Shown one piece after another: positions 21,219 through 30,119 of a stretch of DNA of 34,373 nt; position 1 is the first letter of the stretch; every line of letters starts with the position of its first letter. The DNA comes from a bacterium (GTDB taxonomy: Bacteria > Vulcanimicrobiota > Vulcanimicrobiia > Vulcanimicrobiales > Vulcanimicrobiaceae). The position numbers and the translations under genes are program-made. The stretch is taken from the NCBI GenBank assembly GCA_021845615.1, contig JAJZVP010000010.1, positions 1-34,373 on the forward strand, written 5' to 3'. The notes under the pieces were generated by a model, which was not told the origin of the DNA, made no database searches, and worked only from the letters and a program-made list of their open reading frames with translations.

Positions 21219-22249
21219 CGATCGAGTACCTCGAGAAGGGCGGAGATCGCGCCGATAGCGCGCTCCGTAGTGTTGCGGTGGCCGCCGGCAAACTCCTCGC
21301 TCCGTACGCGCACGCCGCCCTCAGCGAAGCGGCGGGCGAGCGCCCGAGCCGCGATATCGAGGCCGAATTCATCGCGTCGCCCGGCGTCGATGTAACAGAG
21401 CGAGAGCCGCGACAGCGCGTCGAGGCGAGGCGCGTCGTACTCGGCGGGGTCGAAGGCGAGCCAGCGGGCGAATACCTCGTCGTCGATCTCGCCGGTTCGG
21501 AGATCGAAGGGAAACGCCAGATCGAACGCCGTCTTCGAGCGCGGCGAATAGGCGGCGGCACACGCCAGAATAAAGAGTGCGAAGAAATCTTCGGCGCGCC
21601 GCGCGGGCTCGCGTTCGATCGCCGCCACGAATGCGGCCGCATCGCCACCACTCCGTTCGAGCGCCCGCTGCGCCGATGGAAAGAGCGCGGGCATCGTCAT
21701 CTGAAAATAGGCGTCGCCGGCGATCGACCCGACGGCGGAGAACCGCTCCGGATAGGTCGTGGCGAGATGGATCGCGCCGAAGCCTCCCGAGGATTTACCG
21801 AGTATCGCCCGCGCGCTCGCGCGTGCGATACTCCGATACTTGCGATCGACCTCGTCGACGATTTCGAAGGCGATATGTCTCGCCACCTCGCCATTTTGCA
21901 ACGAATCGACGTACTGCGAGCCGCCGAGACGGGTCGCGCCGTCGACGAGCACGACGATCGCAGGGCGCATCGAGCCGCCGCACATCGCATCGTCGGCCAT
22001 CTGCACCACGTTTCGCTCCCAGGGAGCCGCGGCGAGCATCTTTACGAGATTCGAGCCGTGCCCGTGCAGATAGTAGATCGTATCGTAGCGCTGCGAGCCG
22101 TTCGGATCGTAGTCCGGGGGCAGGTAGACCGCGAGGTAGCGTTCGTTGGAATCCCCGAACGCATTCGAGGCGAGCGCCGCCGAGTGCATCGCGCGGATTT
22201 CGAGCGTCCCGCGCAGGCCGAGCAGATCGCTCCAGGTTCGAAATGACAC
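21215..22249 (-). CDS. alpha/beta-hydrolase esterase (esterase D / antigen 85-like)
   Basis: The 344-residue protein starts at a GTG 5 nt after AAGGAG. It belongs to the putative esterase family that includes S-formylglutathione hydrolase and mycolyltransferase-like enzymes: VYLPPDYDPNGSQRYDTIYY, the oxyanion region YLHGHGSN, and nucleophile Ser153 in GKSSGG. A C-terminal His lies in FAGGHRNT at about 325. No signal peptide is visible, so it is probably cytoplasmic or loosely attached. The natural ester is unknown. It is the first gene of a two-gene unit with an exported protein and is divergent from the glycosidase gene, 51 bp away. Confidence 0.87.
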   Translation of the reverse strand: MSFRTWSDLLGLRGTLEIRAMHSAALASNAFGDSNERYLAVYLPPDYDPNGSQRYDTIYYLHGHGSNLVKMLAAAPWERNVVQMADDAMCGGSMRPAIVVLVDGATRLGGSQYVDSLQNGEVARHIAFEIVDEVDRKYRSIARASARAILGKSSGGFGAIHLATTYPERFSAVGSIAGDAYFQMTMPALFPSAQRALERSGGDAAAFVAAIEREPARRAEDFFALFILACAAAYSPRSKTAFDLAFPFDLRTGEIDDEVFARWLAFDPAEYDAPRLDALSRLSLCYIDAGRRDEFGLDIAARALARRFAEGGVRVRSEEFAGGHRNTTERAIGAISALLEVLDR

Positions 22250-22300
22250 CTTCGCTCCTTTCGCGCGAGGGGGGCGGCTTCCTCACCCGAAGACCCATCC

Positions 22301-24634
22301 ATGCCCACGCTGCGTCGCGTCGCACTCACTTTCGCGCTCTTTGGAATGCTCGCCGCGGCGCCGAGCACGTGGCGCGCGCACCGGCGCGGAATTCACCATT
22401 TTCTCTATGCCGCATCCTTCTTCTACGAGCGTACCCCACGCGCGCGGTGGGCCGAGGATCTCAACGCCTATCGGGCGATGGGGATCAACACGATCGATCT
22501 CTACATTCCCTGGAACTTCCAGGAACCGCGATCGGGCTTTTTCGATTTCACCGGGCGCAGCAATCCGCGTCGCGACGTTCGCGGGCTCTTCGCCCTCATC
22601 GCCGCAGACGGATTTCGCGTTATCGTGCGCCCGGGCCCCGTGATTCGAAACGAATGGCGCAACGGTGGTTACCCCGCATGGTTGCTCGTGCGGAAGCCAT
22701 ACGATATGCCGCTCCACGATATTCTGCAAGGACGCTATCCGGCGACGGCGACGCTTCAAAACGCGCACGCCGACGCAGCCGCCGAGGAATGGTTGACGAA
22801 TCGAATCCATCGGCATGCGGTTCGCCGCTGGTATCGAGCGCTCTTCGCCGCAATCGCTCCTTGGTCGGGAATCGTCGAAGCGGTCGCACTCGACGACGAC
22901 CAAGGAGCGTACATCGATAACGATACGTGGCCGGCGCCGCATTGGCACGCCTATATTCGGTGGTTGAAATCCGCGGTGCGCCGGGAGATCGGCCCGAACG
23001 TACCGCTCTTCATCAACACCTACCAAACGAAGGTTCCGGCGGCGACCGGGGCCTGGGCGTGGGGCAATTGGTACCAAAGCGATGCCTATCGCATCGGCAC
23101 GCACGATCTCGCACAATTGATTTTCTCCACCGCGCTCCTCCAAACACAGCCGCATCGCGCGGTGATGCAGAGCGAATTTCAAGCCGGATGGCTGCAAGGA
23201 GCAAACGAAACCGCGCCGCGCCCTGCCGCCCCGGAGAACACCACGATTGCGCTCCATCAGCTGCTGCAACTCGGCGCGCACGCGATCGTCGACTTCCCGG
23301 TTCAGGACACGATGAACCCCGCCGGCTGGGAGGCGCCGTGGGCGAACGCGCTCTATGCCTGGGACGCGGCGCTCGCTCTCGACGGAGTGCACCAAGCGCG
23401 CTACGCGCCGACCGCGGAGTTCGGCGCGCTCGTGCGGCAAGCGGGGGCGCGCTGGCTCGCGCGTCTCCATCCCGATGCAAACGTCGCGGTCGCATGGCCG
23501 GTCAGTGCTTATCCCTCGCGCGCGGTCGATAACGCACGAGTCGCTGCGTTTGCGGCGGCGACAATTCGTGCGTTCATGCGGTGCCGCGCTATGGCGCTGA
23601 CCTGTCGTGCGGTCGATCTGCGTTTCGCCGCGCCGGGAACCCTCGCTCGGTACCGCGCGCTCGTCGTTCCTCGAATCGCCGACGAAGTCGGCATGCTTCC
23701 GGCGGTCCGCGCGCGGCTCGAGCGCTATCGCAGCCACGGTGCGGTTCTCGCATCGCCGCGTGCGGCGCTGGCGCGCGGCATCGCCCCGACCAACGGCGCG
23801 ATCGAAGATGCGACGCTCCTCGTGAGCCCGCATCGGCGTTCGGCATTACTCGATCTTTTCAATCTCGCCACCACGGTGCGTCACATTCCGGCAAGCGCGA
23901 TTCGGCTCGGTTCCGCGTCGGTCGAAATTCCCGCTACGACGATCGCTCCGGGAGCGGCGTGCGATTGGCGCATCGACCGCCGCGACGCGTCGAGCGGGCG
24001 CGTCGCGTGGACGCTCTGCACCCCTCCCGTACCGCCTGCGGCGCCGATGAACGCCGACGACAATCTGCGCGCACTCGTTGCGGCGATACGATCCGACGGA
24101 ACGCCGACCTACGAGCTCGAAAACCGACGCCTGCGTTTGATCGTCAGCGCCGACGCCGGCGCGCGTTCCTTCGTGCTCGAGAATCGTCGGACGCATCGCA
24201 ATCTCGCGACGAGCGTCGGCCTCTTTCGCGACGATATCGCCACGCCGCCGCACCCATCCTCGCGCGATTATATCGCCGCATTCACCCATCCGTTTCCAGC
24301 GGGAACCTTCAACCGGCCCTATCGCTGCATCGATCGTAGCGGTGCGGCGGCGCAGGTGCTGCGTTGCCGCTACGTCGCGCCCGATCTTGCGAAGCAGCCG
24401 ATCGTTTTTACGAAGACCTTTATCCTCGATCCACGCGAGGGGCTGCTACGCATCCTCCTGCACTGCACGGCAACCTGCCGTTCGATCGACGCGTTCGCCG
24501 CCGCGGGCGACGAGCGCGTGCGGTTCTTCGGCGGTCACCTCCAACCGGTCGCGAGCCCGCCCGGAAGCCGTCTCGTCGAGCTGCAATACCGACGACGCGC
24601 CGAGATCGATATCGCCCTTCCAGGAGCGCCGTAG
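22301..24634 (+). CDS. GH35-like glycoside hydrolase with atypical acid/base
   Basis: The 777-residue protein has a signal peptide (LTFALFGMLAAAPS) and a family 35-type TIM barrel in residues about 30-370: WAEDLNAYRAMGINTIDLYI, NFQEPRSGFFDFTG and VIVRPGPVIRNEW. The nucleophile is Glu292 in SEFQAGW. At the acid/base site GH35 enzymes have QxENEYG, but here the sequence is ALDDDQGAY (198-200), so Asp replaces Glu and Asn. The region after 400 contains a glutamine-amidotransferase-like and beta-rich part as in large GH35 and GH42 proteins. Substrate is uncertain; beta-galactosides or related surface sugars are typical. It is divergent from the esterase gene. Activity may be altered or lost. Confidence 0.8.
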   Translation: MPTLRRVALTFALFGMLAAAPSTWRAHRRGIHHFLYAASFFYERTPRARWAEDLNAYRAMGINTIDLYIPWNFQEPRSGFFDFTGRSNPRRDVRGLFALIAADGFRVIVRPGPVIRNEWRNGGYPAWLLVRKPYDMPLHDILQGRYPATATLQNAHADAAAEEWLTNRIHRHAVRRWYRALFAAIAPWSGIVEAVALDDDQGAYIDNDTWPAPHWHAYIRWLKSAVRREIGPNVPLFINTYQTKVPAATGAWAWGNWYQSDAYRIGTHDLAQLIFSTALLQTQPHRAVMQSEFQAGWLQGANETAPRPAAPENTTIALHQLLQLGAHAIVDFPVQDTMNPAGWEAPWANALYAWDAALALDGVHQARYAPTAEFGALVRQAGARWLARLHPDANVAVAWPVSAYPSRAVDNARVAAFAAATIRAFMRCRAMALTCRAVDLRFAAPGTLARYRALVVPRIADEVGMLPAVRARLERYRSHGAVLASPRAALARGIAPTNGAIEDATLLVSPHRRSALLDLFNLATTVRHIPASAIRLGSASVEIPATTIAPGAACDWRIDRRDASSGRVAWTLCTPPVPPAAPMNADDNLRALVAAIRSDGTPTYELENRRLRLIVSADAGARSFVLENRRTHRNLATSVGLFRDDIATPPHPSSRDYIAAFTHPFPAGTFNRPYRCIDRSGAAAQVLRCRYVAPDLAKQPIVFTKTFILDPREGLLRILLHCTATCRSIDAFAAAGDERVRFFGGHLQPVASPPGSRLVELQYRRRAEIDIALPGAP

Positions 24635-24668
24635 CGCGGCGCGAACCAAGGCCCCTGCCGATTCACGC

Positions 24669-24752
24669 GGGGAAGTGGCGGAATGGCAGACGCAGCCGCC
24701 TCAAAAGCGGCCGAGGCAACTCATGTGGGTTCGAGTCCCACCTTCCCCACCA
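24669..24752 (+). tRNA. tRNA-Leu (CAA)
   Basis: The acceptor stem is GGGGAAG/CTTCCCC with an encoded CCA. The anticodon arm is GCCGC-CTCAAAA-GCGGC (anticodon CAA, reading UUG), and a long variable arm marks a class II tRNA. The T-arm has GGTTCGAGTCC. It stands between the glycosidase gene and aroA. The ORF listed from 24342 runs through it, so aroA must start later. Confidence 0.96.
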
Positions 24753-24812
24753 TCGCTCTCGGAACGCCTACCTGCCGGAACGCCGCGCGCGAATGTGGAA
24801 GGTAGTGCGTCC

Positions 24813-26090
24813 ATGATCTTGCGCGCACCACGCTTCGAACCCCGATCCCTTCGCGGCGACGTCACGCTGCCCGGTGATAAATCGATCTCGCATCGCGCGC
24901 TCATCATCGCCGCGGGCTCCGAGGAGCCAACGCGTATCGAACACCTCAATGCCGGGCGCGACGTTCGCGCGACCGCCGAGGCGCTCCGGGCGATCGGCGT
25001 CGATATCTCGGCCGAGGGCGAGAATCTCATCGTGCGCGGTGCCCCGCTCCACGACCCCATCGCCGCGATCGATGCGATGAACTCCGGCTCGACCGTACGC
25101 ATGATGCTCGGCCTCTGCGCGGGCGCCGGCCTCCGCGCGCAATTCGTCGGCGATGCCTCCCTCTCGCGTCGACCGATGGAGCCCGTCGCGGCACACCTCC
25201 GTGCGCTCGGCGCGCGCATCGTCACCACCGACGGCAGGTTGCCGATCTCCATCGATGGCGCATCGGAGGATCGCTCCGCGCACCTGATTTTGGTTCACCC
25301 ATCGGCGCAGATCAAATCGGCGCTGCTCTTTTCCGCACTCTTCTCCCGCCGCGCGCTCAAAATATCGGGGGATCGCGAAACGCGCGATCATACCGAGCGT
25401 CTGCTCGCATCGATGGGCGCCGGAATACGTTGGGACGGGCGCGAGATCGATCTCTATCGACCGAGCGTGCTCGGCGGCGGCGAGATCGTCGTTCCGGGTG
25501 ACTTTTCTGCCGCGGCGTTTTTCGTCGTCGGCGCGACGCTCGCGCCGGGGAGCGCGATCGCGATTCGCGACGTCAATCTCAATCCGACGCGCACGGGGCT
25601 CCTCGACGTTCTCGAAGCGATGGGCGCTCGCATCGAACGGCGGAACCTTCGCGAATGGAGCGGCGAACCCGTCGGCGATCTCATCGTCGAACACGCACCG
25701 CTTCGCGCGACGAGCGTCGACGCGCAGAGCGCGCTTCGAGCGATCGACGAATTACCGTTGCTCGCGATTGCGGCGGCCTTTGCCAACGGTCGCAGCACGA
25801 TCTCCGGCGTCCGCGATCTCCGCAACAAAGAATCCGACCGGCTCGCGGCGATCCATCGTTTGTTGGCCGCGGTCGGCGTGGGCGCCGAAGATCTTCCGAA
25901 CGGCATCGCAATCGATGGCGGGTCGCCCGCGCCGTCGGGAAGCCTCGTGGAAACGCACGACGATCACCGCATCCAAATGGCCGCGGCGATGCTGGGCTGC
26001 GCGGCGGGTCCGGTGCAGATCGATTCCGTCGATGCCGTCGACGTGAGCTTCCCCGACTTTTTCGAGCGACTCGAACGAGCGAGCGTGTGA
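24813..26090 (+). CDS. aroA: EPSP synthase (3-phosphoshikimate 1-carboxyvinyltransferase)
   Basis: The enzyme joins phosphoenolpyruvate to shikimate-3-phosphate in the shikimate pathway to aromatic amino acids. From the ATG at 24813 it has 425 residues, a normal length, with GGAAGG about 10 nt upstream. Diagnostic motifs are LPGDKSISHRAL (Lys23), MNSGSTVRMM, GDASLSRRPM, KSALLFSALF, RNKESDRLAAIH and the C-terminal DDHRIQMAAAMLG. The TIM-like two-domain fold is complete. Its stop overlaps the next start (TGATG), so the two are translationally coupled. The listed start at 24342 passes through tRNA-Leu and is rejected. Confidence 0.96.
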   Translation: MILRAPRFEPRSLRGDVTLPGDKSISHRALIIAAGSEEPTRIEHLNAGRDVRATAEALRAIGVDISAEGENLIVRGAPLHDPIAAIDAMNSGSTVRMMLGLCAGAGLRAQFVGDASLSRRPMEPVAAHLRALGARIVTTDGRLPISIDGASEDRSAHLILVHPSAQIKSALLFSALFSRRALKISGDRETRDHTERLLASMGAGIRWDGREIDLYRPSVLGGGEIVVPGDFSAAAFFVVGATLAPGSAIAIRDVNLNPTRTGLLDVLEAMGARIERRNLREWSGEPVGDLIVEHAPLRATSVDAQSALRAIDELPLLAIAAAFANGRSTISGVRDLRNKESDRLAAIHRLLAAVGVGAEDLPNGIAIDGGSPAPSGSLVETHDDHRIQMAAAMLGCAAGPVQIDSVDAVDVSFPDFFERLERASV

Positions 26091-27301
26091 TGGAGATCTC
26101 CGATTACGTTTACTCCGTCAAGGAGTTCGAGGCCGAAGCGCGCTACATCGAAGCGCTGATCTGGGATGCAATTGCGGTTCGCGAGGGCGAGCGCGTTTTA
26201 ATCTGTGGTTACGGCGACGAAGCGCGCGCGGTACGCGCCGCTCTGGAACGCGGCGCGATCGTCACCGTGATCGAATCGCGCGACGAGGCGATCGCCGCGT
26301 ATGCCGAGATCGGCGCGACGCTGCTGCGCGGCAGCACCTCGGTGATCCCGGCGCGCGATAGCAGCTTCGATCTTGGATTGGCGTACCACTATCTGCACGA
26401 GGTCGATCCGCTCTTCCATTCGCAGATTCTCGGCGAGCTCGCGCGCGTTGCGGCTCGCGTCGCAATCGTGGAACCCGCGCCTCCCTCCGACCCGTTGGGC
26501 AAGCGCATCGCCTCGCTCTATTCTCAAGCGAAACGTTCGGCCGGGCTTTTCGAACGCTATCAAAATATCGATCATTGGAAGCGCTTGTTGCAGGGCGTCG
26601 AAGCCGAACTCTCCCAGCATACCTTCGCATTTGCAAAGGTTCCACCACCGCAGTACCTGCGCGACACCGTCGCATTGCTGCTCGACACCATGAAGGCCGA
26701 AGCGACCCCCGACGATATTATCGAGGAACTCCGCGCGATCGCGCGGCGCTCCGACGCGCAAATTCTGCCGCCGGTGCGCAACGTGCTCGTCGGCGCCGCG
26801 GTCGGCGATCTTCCGGCACCGCTCTTTACCGCGCGCCCGCCGTTGCTCGAAGAGCAGTTGGCGGCGACTGCGGCGAGCGCGTCGGCGGCTCGCGAGCGAC
26901 GCATCGATGCGACGAGCGCGACCGAAGCGCGCGTTTCACCGGAGAACGGATACGAGTTCCCGCCGCTTCCAGCGCCGCCCGCAGCGGCAGAACCCGAGGC
27001 AATGCGTCCCCCGGGGGTTCCGCCCGGCTTCACTCCAAACGCGCCGGCCTTCGTGCCGCCGCCGGCCTTCGTGCCGCCGCCCACCTTCGTGCCGCCGCCG
27101 AATTTTATGCCGCCTCCGGGGACCGGCTTCGGGCCGAGCGAGCCCCCCGCGCCGGGCGCCGCCGCTCAGCCGCCCTTCGGCGCGCCCTTTCCGCCGCCGT
27201 TTGCAATGCCGCAGCAGCCCGGATCTCCAGGAGCGCCGGGCACGGGGGTTGGCTGGCAATGGGAGCCTCCCGATTCAGGGACGAGCGAACCGCCCGTCTA
27301 G
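26090..27301 (+). CDS. methyltransferase-like protein with proline-rich tail
   Basis: The 403-residue protein overlaps the end of aroA by one base. Residues about 1-200 form a Rossmann fold of the class I methyltransferase kind: VLICGYGDEARAVRAALE at the glycine-rich loop, VTVIESRDEAI for the acidic second strand, and FDLGLAYHYLHEVDPLF. Residues 200-290 are helical and Ala- and Arg-rich. The last 110 residues are nearly all Pro, Ala, Gly and Phe, with repeated units such as AFVPPPAFVPPPTFVPPP. Such tails often bind SH3-like or EVH1-like partners or extend from a surface. The substrate is unknown, and the glycine-rich loop is degenerate (GYGDEA), so SAM use is not certain. Confidence 0.78.
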   Translation: MEISDYVYSVKEFEAEARYIEALIWDAIAVREGERVLICGYGDEARAVRAALERGAIVTVIESRDEAIAAYAEIGATLLRGSTSVIPARDSSFDLGLAYHYLHEVDPLFHSQILGELARVAARVAIVEPAPPSDPLGKRIASLYSQAKRSAGLFERYQNIDHWKRLLQGVEAELSQHTFAFAKVPPPQYLRDTVALLLDTMKAEATPDDIIEELRAIARRSDAQILPPVRNVLVGAAVGDLPAPLFTARPPLLEEQLAATAASASAARERRIDATSATEARVSPENGYEFPPLPAPPAAAEPEAMRPPGVPPGFTPNAPAFVPPPAFVPPPTFVPPPNFMPPPGTGFGPSEPPAPGAAAQPPFGAPFPPPFAMPQQPGSPGAPGTGVGWQWEPPDSGTSEPPV

Positions 27302-27309
27302 GAGATCGC

Positions 27310-27561
27310 TCAGGCCGCGCTCTCGGAGGATGCGCTCGAGGAGCTGCTCTCCGAGGATCCCGCGCTCTCCGAGCCGCCGCCCGATGGGCGCGAGTCGGTC
27401 ACGTAAAAACCCGACCCTTTGAAAAGAATCGGCGCGGGATTGAATACGCGCACGAGCTCCCCACCGCAGGCGGCGCACGGGTCGCTCACGCGCTCGTCGA
27501 AACCGTGGCGAACCTCGCGTACGGCGCCACAGGCGGAACAGCGGTAATCATAGAGCGGCAT
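27310..27561 (-). CDS. FmdB-type zinc ribbon protein
   Basis: The 83-residue protein starts MPLYDYRCSACGAVREVRHG, the classic FmdB opening, with two Cys pairs (CSAC, then CAAC near residue 30) that bind zinc. A low-complexity Ser- and Glu-rich tail follows, common in this family. FmdB was named from formamidase regulation, but most members have no known role. The gene follows the SRPBCC gene after about 40 bp on the same strand and is convergent with the Pro-rich methyltransferase gene. Confidence 0.9.
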   Translation of the reverse strand: MPLYDYRCSACGAVREVRHGFDERVSDPCAACGGELVRVFNPAPILFKGSGFYVTDSRPSGGGSESAGSSESSSSSASSESAA

Positions 27562-27602
27562 GCTTTGATTCTAGCGGCTTTGGCACTCCAGGTCAACGAC
27601 TG

Positions 27603-28085
27603 CTAAGCGACGAGATTCGCCTCGAGCAGCCCCCGAAACTGCATCGTCGCTCGATCGAGCATCCCGGCGACCGCACGGCCTCGGAGCAGCCGATCGACCG
27701 CGCTGCCCATCGCCCCATGGTAGGTTGGATAGAGCCAGGCCACCCGCAAGCGCGCCCGATTGCTCTGCCGTTCGAGGCGGAAATCGATCCGACGTCGCGT
27801 CGAATAGGCGCCGACCAGCGTGAGGCAATAATTGGTGACCAGGCGCCGCACCTCGAAGAGTTGCTCCTCGTCGCGCGGCTCGCCGAGGCGAAGCAGCACC
27901 TCATCGCCGAGCGCGAGCGCGCCCTCGCGCTGCCGCTGGGCGCTGCGGACCAACGGGAGCCAGGCCGGCCATTTCTCGACCGTGCAGAGCAGCGCAAAGG
28001 CTTCTTCAGGAATTGCCGGGAGATCGATCGCGGCCTCGAAGTGCGCGCAGCCCCGCGGCAGGTCTTCGCTCCGATAGACGTCCAT
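27603..28085 (-). CDS. SRPBCC (START-like) domain protein
   Basis: The protein has about 160 residues from the ATG at 28085. A GTG at 28106 would add seven residues, and neither has a clear ribosome-binding site. The fold pattern fits the polyketide cyclase/START superfamily: AHFEAAIDLPAIPEEAFALL, the EKWPAWLPLVRS motif at about 40-50, and a beta-rich middle with ARLRVAWLYP before a C-terminal helix (MLDRATMQFRGLLEANL). These proteins bind hydrophobic ligands or have small catalytic roles; the ligand here is unknown. It lies 51 bp downstream of the amidohydrolase stop, on the same strand. Confidence 0.82.
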   Translation of the reverse strand: MDVYRSEDLPRGCAHFEAAIDLPAIPEEAFALLCTVEKWPAWLPLVRSAQRQREGALALGDEVLLRLGEPRDEEQLFEVRRLVTNYCLTLVGAYSTRRRIDFRLERQSNRARLRVAWLYPTYHGAMGSAVDRLLRGRAVAGMLDRATMQFRGLLEANLVA

Positions 28086-28111
28086 GGCGCAACGCTTCGG
28101 AGGCACATTTT

Positions 28112-28140
28112 GTAGTACCTGCTTTTGTCGCAGATACTAC
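28112..28140. repeat. intercistronic hairpin after the amidohydrolase gene
   Basis: GTAGTA-c-CTGC and GCAG-a-TACTAC form a 10-bp stem with one mismatch and the loop TTTTGTC. It covers the stop of the amidohydrolase gene and lies before the SRPBCC start. No T tract follows on either strand, so mRNA processing or stability is more likely than termination. Confidence 0.6.
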
Positions 28141-29330
28141 GGGTTGCGTTTTCCGGGCAACGGAAGTGCACCCGAACCCATCGTCCGGGCGAACGTAACG
28201 AGCGCGTCGACCCCGTGCGGGAGCGCTGCTTCATCGAGGACGAACTCCGCGCTATGCCCCGAACGCACCGCGCCGATTTCTTCGTTGCGGATACCGAGGC
28301 GCATCTGCAATGCCGGTACCGCGAGCGCGATATAGGCAAAATCTTCGCCGCCCATCGTCGGCGCAGCCTCGACGACCGAGACGCCGGCCTCGCGGGCGAG
28401 GATCGGCGCGAATCCGCGTGCGATCTCGCCGTTATTCACCACCGGCGGATAGCCGCGACGCAGTTCGAGCACGCCGCGCGCTCCATATCCCTCGGCGACC
28501 GAATGCGCGATCCGTTCCACGCGCACCGCGAGTGCATCGCGTATCGCGGGATCGTGCGCGCGCAGGGTTCCGGTCATCACCACTTCATCGGCGAGCGCAT
28601 TATTGCGATATCCGCCCGCAATCGTCCCAATCGTTACGACCGCACCTGCGAGGGGATCGATCTCACGCGACACGATACTCTGCAACGCGCCTACCACCGC
28701 CGAGGCGGCAACGATCGCATCGACGCCGGTGTGCGGATAAGCGCCGTGTCCGCCGCGCCCGACTATGCGTAACGTAAACTCGTCGGCCGACGCATTCACC
28801 GGGCCAGGCGTTACCCCGATCGTGCCGGTCGGTAGACGGACGTCGACGTGCAACATCGCCGCGCACTCGACGCGAGGATTCTCCAGCGCGCCCTCGGCGA
28901 TCATCGGCTCCGCTCCACCGGGGCCTTCTTCGGCCGGCTGGAAGAGCAGCACGACGTTTCCGTGCAAGGTCGCACGCTGCGCTTGCAGCAGCGTCGCCGC
29001 GCCGAGCAGCATCGCAACGTGGGCGTCGTGGCCGCATGCGTGCATCGCATCGGGAATCTCCGATGCAAACGGGAGCCCGGTTCGTTCGGCGATCGGAAGC
29101 GCATCCATATCGGCGCGCAGCGCGACCGTGCGCCCGGCGAGCGCTCCGCGAATCACGCCGACGATGCCGGTCCGCGCGGCGCGTCGGTGCTCGATACCGA
29201 GTGCGTCGAGTTCGCGTTCGATCAGCGCTTGCGTTTCGGTCTCGTGAAAACCGAGCTCGGGGCGACGATGAATCGCTCTCCGCCATTCGATCACGCGACG
29301 GTTGAGGGCGCTCCGATCCGCAGTATCCAC
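28137..29330 (-). CDS. M20D amidohydrolase (hippurate or IAA-amino acid hydrolase type)
   Basis: The protein has about 397 residues from a GTG at 29330. The ORF track extends to 29582, but that extra region is Arg-rich with no motif and overlaps the divergent gene. The metal-site sequence HACGHDAHVAMLLGAA, PAEEGPGGAE, the inserted dimerisation lid (GRGGHGAYPH) and the C-terminal MGGEDFAYIALAVP match peptidase family M20D, which hydrolyses N-acyl amino acids with two metal ions. Residues RRAIHRRPELGFHE form the usual start. The acyl substrate is unknown. It lies upstream of the SRPBCC and FmdB genes on the same strand and is divergent from the gene at 29358. Confidence 0.92.
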   Translation of the reverse strand: MDTADRSALNRRVIEWRRAIHRRPELGFHETETQALIERELDALGIEHRRAARTGIVGVIRGALAGRTVALRADMDALPIAERTGLPFASEIPDAMHACGHDAHVAMLLGAATLLQAQRATLHGNVVLLFQPAEEGPGGAEPMIAEGALENPRVECAAMLHVDVRLPTGTIGVTPGPVNASADEFTLRIVGRGGHGAYPHTGVDAIVAASAVVGALQSIVSREIDPLAGAVVTIGTIAGGYRNNALADEVVMTGTLRAHDPAIRDALAVRVERIAHSVAEGYGARGVLELRRGYPPVVNNGEIARGFAPILAREAGVSVVEAAPTMGGEDFAYIALAVPALQMRLGIRNEEIGAVRSGHSAEFVLDEAALPHGVDALVTFARTMGSGALPLPGKRNP

Positions 29331-29357
29331 GAGAGAGGAAGTGCGGTACCGGAAGCC

Positions 29358-30119
29358 ATGGCTCCTCTGCCGAAGAGCCCGGTGATGATCGGTGCCGACC
29401 TCGCGCTCGCGCTTCTCGTAAACCGCACGGCCGCCGCCTATAGCGCTCGGCCGCCGACCTACATCACCTACCGCGAGCGAACCAACGTCAGCGTTCCTTC
29501 GCTCGGGAGATCGCAAGAGATCGATCGCAGCGTCGAGGTCCGAAACGCCGATAATTACGCGATCATGCGCGACCTTCCGCATGGCGCGACGCGCATCGGC
29601 GAGGCCTTTCCCATCATTCCCTATTTCGATCCGTTTTCGAGTTTCACGTTTTCGTATTACGCAAATCTAAAAGCCATCACGATTACGCTCAGACGCGGAG
29701 CGCCGATCGTTTTTCCGATTCCGACACCCGATCCAGGCGCGGACGTCCTCGTTCCGTATATCAGCTTTCTCGATCCGACCTACGCACCGGACTCGACTCC
29801 CGGCGCGCTCCACATTCTCATCGCTCCGACGCCGCTGGACACCGGAATGTATCCCAGCGACGTACGCGTCGATCCGGCGACCGGTCTCCCACTGCACATC
29901 GTGCTCAGCGATAGTCGCAGCGACATGCGCATCGGGCTCACCTATCGGAGCGTCGACGGCTATTGGGTCGTCGTGCGCGGCGTCTTTTCGGCGACCGAAC
30001 ACGCACTCGGGTTTTCATTCAACGTTCGCGCGGTGACGCGCTACGATGAGTTCACGTTTCCATCGAGCGCGCCCGATCCCGCGCTTATGGGGACGCCGCG
30101 CCCGATAGCCACGCCATAA
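29358..30119 (+). CDS. exported or surface protein of unknown function
   Basis: The protein has about 253 residues from the ATG at 29358; an ATG at 29385 is equally possible. The listed start at 28848 would cross the amidohydrolase gene. The N-terminus contains a short hydrophobic stretch (ADLALALLVNRTAAAYS) that may be a signal peptide. The rest is beta-rich and Pro-rich (GAPIVFPIPTPDPGADVLV, DVRVDPATGLPLHIVL, MRIGLTYRSVDGYWVVV), giving a repeated-strand look that suggests a lipoprotein-carrier or beta-sandwich kind of fold. No family is recognised. The end overlaps the antisense Asp-box gene by 35 nt. Confidence 0.7.
   Translation: MAPLPKSPVMIGADLALALLVNRTAAAYSARPPTYITYRERTNVSVPSLGRSQEIDRSVEVRNADNYAIMRDLPHGATRIGEAFPIIPYFDPFSSFTFSYYANLKAITITLRRGAPIVFPIPTPDPGADVLVPYISFLDPTYAPDSTPGALHILIAPTPLDTGMYPSDVRVDPATGLPLHIVLSDSRSDMRIGLTYRSVDGYWVVVRGVFSATEHALGFSFNVRAVTRYDEFTFPSSAPDPALMGTPRPIATP

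Noticed and set aside
21577-22920. 447-residue plus-strand ORF
   Set aside because: It is almost all Arg, Ser, Ala and Pro and overlaps the esterase (antisense) and glycosidase (shifted frame) genes, both of which have clear motifs.
22283-23833. 516-residue minus-strand ORF
   Set aside because: It is antisense to the GH35-like gene, has no recognisable domain and has Arg-rich composition.
27046-27120. CRISPR-like array in the repeated GCCGCCG tract
   Set aside because: The repeats are short, contiguous, in frame and encode the FVPPP tail. There are no spacers of uniform length and no cas genes.
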